Shown here: piece after piece, positions 62,680 through 64,000 of the stretch | Position numbering within the stretch: the first letter of the stretch is position 1 | Layout of the letters: each line of letters opens with the position of its first letter | From: Lachnospiraceae bacterium AF51-6-b8A | GTDB taxonomy: Bacteria > Bacillota > Clostridia > Lachnospirales > Lachnospiraceae | Reading direction: 5' to 3' | NCBI GenBank assembly: GCA_027682585.1 | Contig: JAQCZH010000003.1 | Span: 62,001-126,000 of the forward strand | DNA: 64,000 bases | The notes under the pieces: model-generated | The model's database searches: none | Seen by the model: the letters and a program-made list of their open reading frames with translations, nothing else | Told to the model about the DNA's origin: nothing | Program-made: the position numbers and the translations under genes

Positions 62680-63372
62680 TCACTCTTTGCGGGGATCGAT
62701 GAACTTAACAGCATCATCGATGCGACCGTACTGTCCCTTGGCCTTCTCCCAGGCAGTGTTAGGATCATCACCCTTCTTAATGAAGTCTGTCATCTTACCG
62801 AGTGAGACGTACTTATATCCGATTACCTGATTATCCTCATCCAAAGCCAGATCTGTGACATAGCCCTCTGTCATCTCCAGATAGCGGACCCCCTTAGAAT
62901 GAGTCGCATACATGGTTCCAACCTGAGACCGAAGTCCCTTGCCCAGATCTTCAAGACCGGCGCCAACGGCAAGTCCGTCATCGGAGAAAGCAGACTGAGA
63001 ACGTCCGTACACGATCTGAAGGAAGAGCTCACGCATTGCGGTATTGATTGCATCACATACAAGGTCTGTATTCAGAGCCTCAAGAATGGTCTTGCCCTGA
63101 AGGATCTCCGCTGCCATTGCGGCAGAGTGGGTCATTCCTGAACAGCCGATGGTCTCGATCAGAGCTTCCTCAATAATACCGTTCTTGATATTCAGAGAGA
63201 GCTTGCAGGCACCCTGCTGCGGTGCGCACCAGCCAACGCCGTGGGTAAATCCTGAGATATCACCAATCTGCTTGGCATGGACCCACTTCCCCTCCTCGGG
63301 GATGGGAGCCGGTTCATGCTTTGCGCCCTTAGCGATCGGACACATATTCTGTACTTCTGTCGTGTAGATCAT
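62680..63372 (-). CDS. NifU/IscU-like iron-sulfur cluster scaffold protein
   Basis: 230 residues. The NifU_N-like fold has three candidate cluster ligands: Cys49 or Cys56 (GVGWCAPQQGACKL), Cys77 (ETIGCSGMTHSAAMA) and Cys106 (TDLVCDAIN). An extra Cys11 (VQNMCPIAKG) and an extended C-terminal region (about 120-230) separate it from ordinary IscU. It probably builds or carries an Fe-S cluster for its partner, the GGGtGRT protein. No cysteine desulfurase is nearby. The start at 63372 follows AAAGGAG; the longer reading to 63447 adds unrelated sequence. Confidence 0.9.
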   Translation of the reverse strand: MIYTTEVQNMCPIAKGAKHEPAPIPEEGKWVHAKQIGDISGFTHGVGWCAPQQGACKLSLNIKNGIIEEALIETIGCSGMTHSAAMAAEILQGKTILEALNTDLVCDAINTAMRELFLQIVYGRSQSAFSDDGLAVGAGLEDLGKGLRSQVGTMYATHSKGVRYLEMTEGYVTDLALDEDNQVIGYKYVSLGKMTDFIKKGDDPNTAWEKAKGQYGRIDDAVKFIDPRKE

Positions 63373-63526
63373 CGTTGAACTCCTTTCATAGATGCAACAA
63401 TACACTGCGGTACTCCCACATACCACGCATATCGTTAACATTTTCACACATATAGAGGGCTTCGTCTAGCTTTTCTTTTCCGCGCATATCCAGCCCCGTC
63501 ATCCCTCGCTATCGGTATCAGGCCGC

Positions 63527-64000
63527 TCATTCCAGGAAGGCAAAGGGATCTCCTTCTCTCAGGAAGTGCATAAGCTGATAGGCGGTCGGCATACTGACCT
63601 TGCCTTTTGCCAGAATCTCTCTCACCCGGTCCCGATCGGCAAGGATAACCTCAATCTCCTCACTGTCCTCCTCGTTGGCATTGCTGGGCAGACCACAGGC
63701 ATAGCCATAGACAATCCCATTGTTCTCATCCGTCATGCCGATCGTGGTAAAACGAGCCCTCTCAAAGATGGGATCAACATCCAGTATCTCCAACTTCAGA
63801 CCGGTCTCCTCAAAGGTCTCCCGAACCGCAGCCTGACGCATCGTCTCCCCCGGGTCAACCAGACCGGCGGGAAGTTCATAGACAAAATCATCTACAGCCG
63901 CCCGGTACTGACGAACCATCACAACCCGCAGATCTGGGGATCTGCGCAGATTTTGACAGGCCGCTTCCCCTTTCGAATCAAAGGCATCTTCCCCTGCATA
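63527..64000 (-). CDS. NUDIX hydrolase, probably ADP-ribose pyrophosphatase (5' end outside window)
   Basis: The frame is open to the right edge (base 64000), so the N-terminus is missing; 157 codons plus stop are seen. The NUDIX box GETMRQAAVRETFEETGL lies in the middle, preceded by MVRQYRAAVDDFVYELPAGLVDPG, which is characteristic of ADP-ribose/ADP-sugar pyrophosphatases. It cleaves nucleoside diphosphate derivatives to a nucleotide and a phosphorylated sugar. The short reading that starts at 63922 would begin inside the domain and is not the true start. Confidence 0.9.
   Translation of the reverse strand, partial: YAGEDAFDSKGEAACQNLRRSPDLRVVMVRQYRAAVDDFVYELPAGLVDPGETMRQAAVRETFEETGLKLEILDVDPIFERARFTTIGMTDENNGIVYGYACGLPSNANEEDSEEIEVILADRDRVREILAKGKVSMPTAYQLMHFLREGDPFAFLE

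Overview
The window reads as a chromosome segment of a strictly fermentative, low-GC-lineage Gram-positive bacterium of the Clostridia, most like Lachnospiraceae. This is inferred from gene content: FeoB with a FeoB-associated Cys-rich peptide, RecD2, MreB, Veg with an NlpC/P60 hydrolase, a RelQ-type alarmone synthetase, a methionine aminopeptidase with a SEC-C zinc motif, a UDPGP type 1 protein and the NifU-like/GGGtGRT pair. I cannot resolve the genus. Only two protein genes (a DtxR-type regulator and plsC) lie on the + strand; nearly everything else is on the - strand. I saw no tRNA, rRNA, CRISPR array, insertion sequence or prophage.

Layout from left to right. 1-237: 5' end of valS with a structured leader. 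783-4194: iron uptake operon (HMA protein, two FeoA proteins, FeoB, Cys-rich peptide), preceded by a perfect 16-bp palindrome. 4540-7020: sugar kinase plus L-ribulose-5-phosphate 4-epimerase, with a promoter flanked by a cre-like site and a GTGCAC palindrome. 7327-7713: DtxR-family metalloregulator. 7859-10278: carbamate kinase and pyruvate kinase. 10558-12219: membrane-anchored HtrA protease. 12492-30195: one long (about 18 kb) cell-surface glycan operon that begins with UDP-galactopyranose mutase and a phosphoglycosyltransferase. It includes five GT2 enzymes (one GlfT2-like), an ABC exporter, an EpsG/Wzy-like protein, a Wzz-like protein, an LCP ligase, GtrA and a large membrane protein. This suggests a galactofuranose-containing surface polymer.

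30342-34366: a c-di-AMP operon (two membrane proteins, CdaA, CdaR and an HPr-like protein that lacks the phosphorylatable His). 34434-45000: ComFC, RecD2, MreB, KDPG aldolase and the uvrB-uvrA operon. 45324-47891: secA. 47892-48730: an 839-base gap without protein genes. It holds a textbook promoter on the + strand and a highly structured, apparently non-coding RNA. 48731-53505: Map, a protein made only of alpha-L-rhamnosidase-type N-terminal domains, veg plus NlpC/P60, and plsC. 53639-64000: alarmone synthetase, a small unknown, an rRNA methyltransferase-like protein, the CPBP protease-dnaE-pfkA operon, the NifU-like/GGGtGRT pair and a NUDIX hydrolase cut by the window edge.

The strongest candidate for something undescribed or unannotated is the structured RNA opposite secA (48228 to about 48720). 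It occupies the place where hpf/raiA normally precedes secA in Clostridia, and raiA-motif RNAs are known near that gene. Other points of interest are the Crh-like HPr attached to cdaAR, the rhamnosidase-domain orphan, the mixed Wzy-type and ABC-type export genes in the glycan operon, and several clear operators and attenuator-like leaders.
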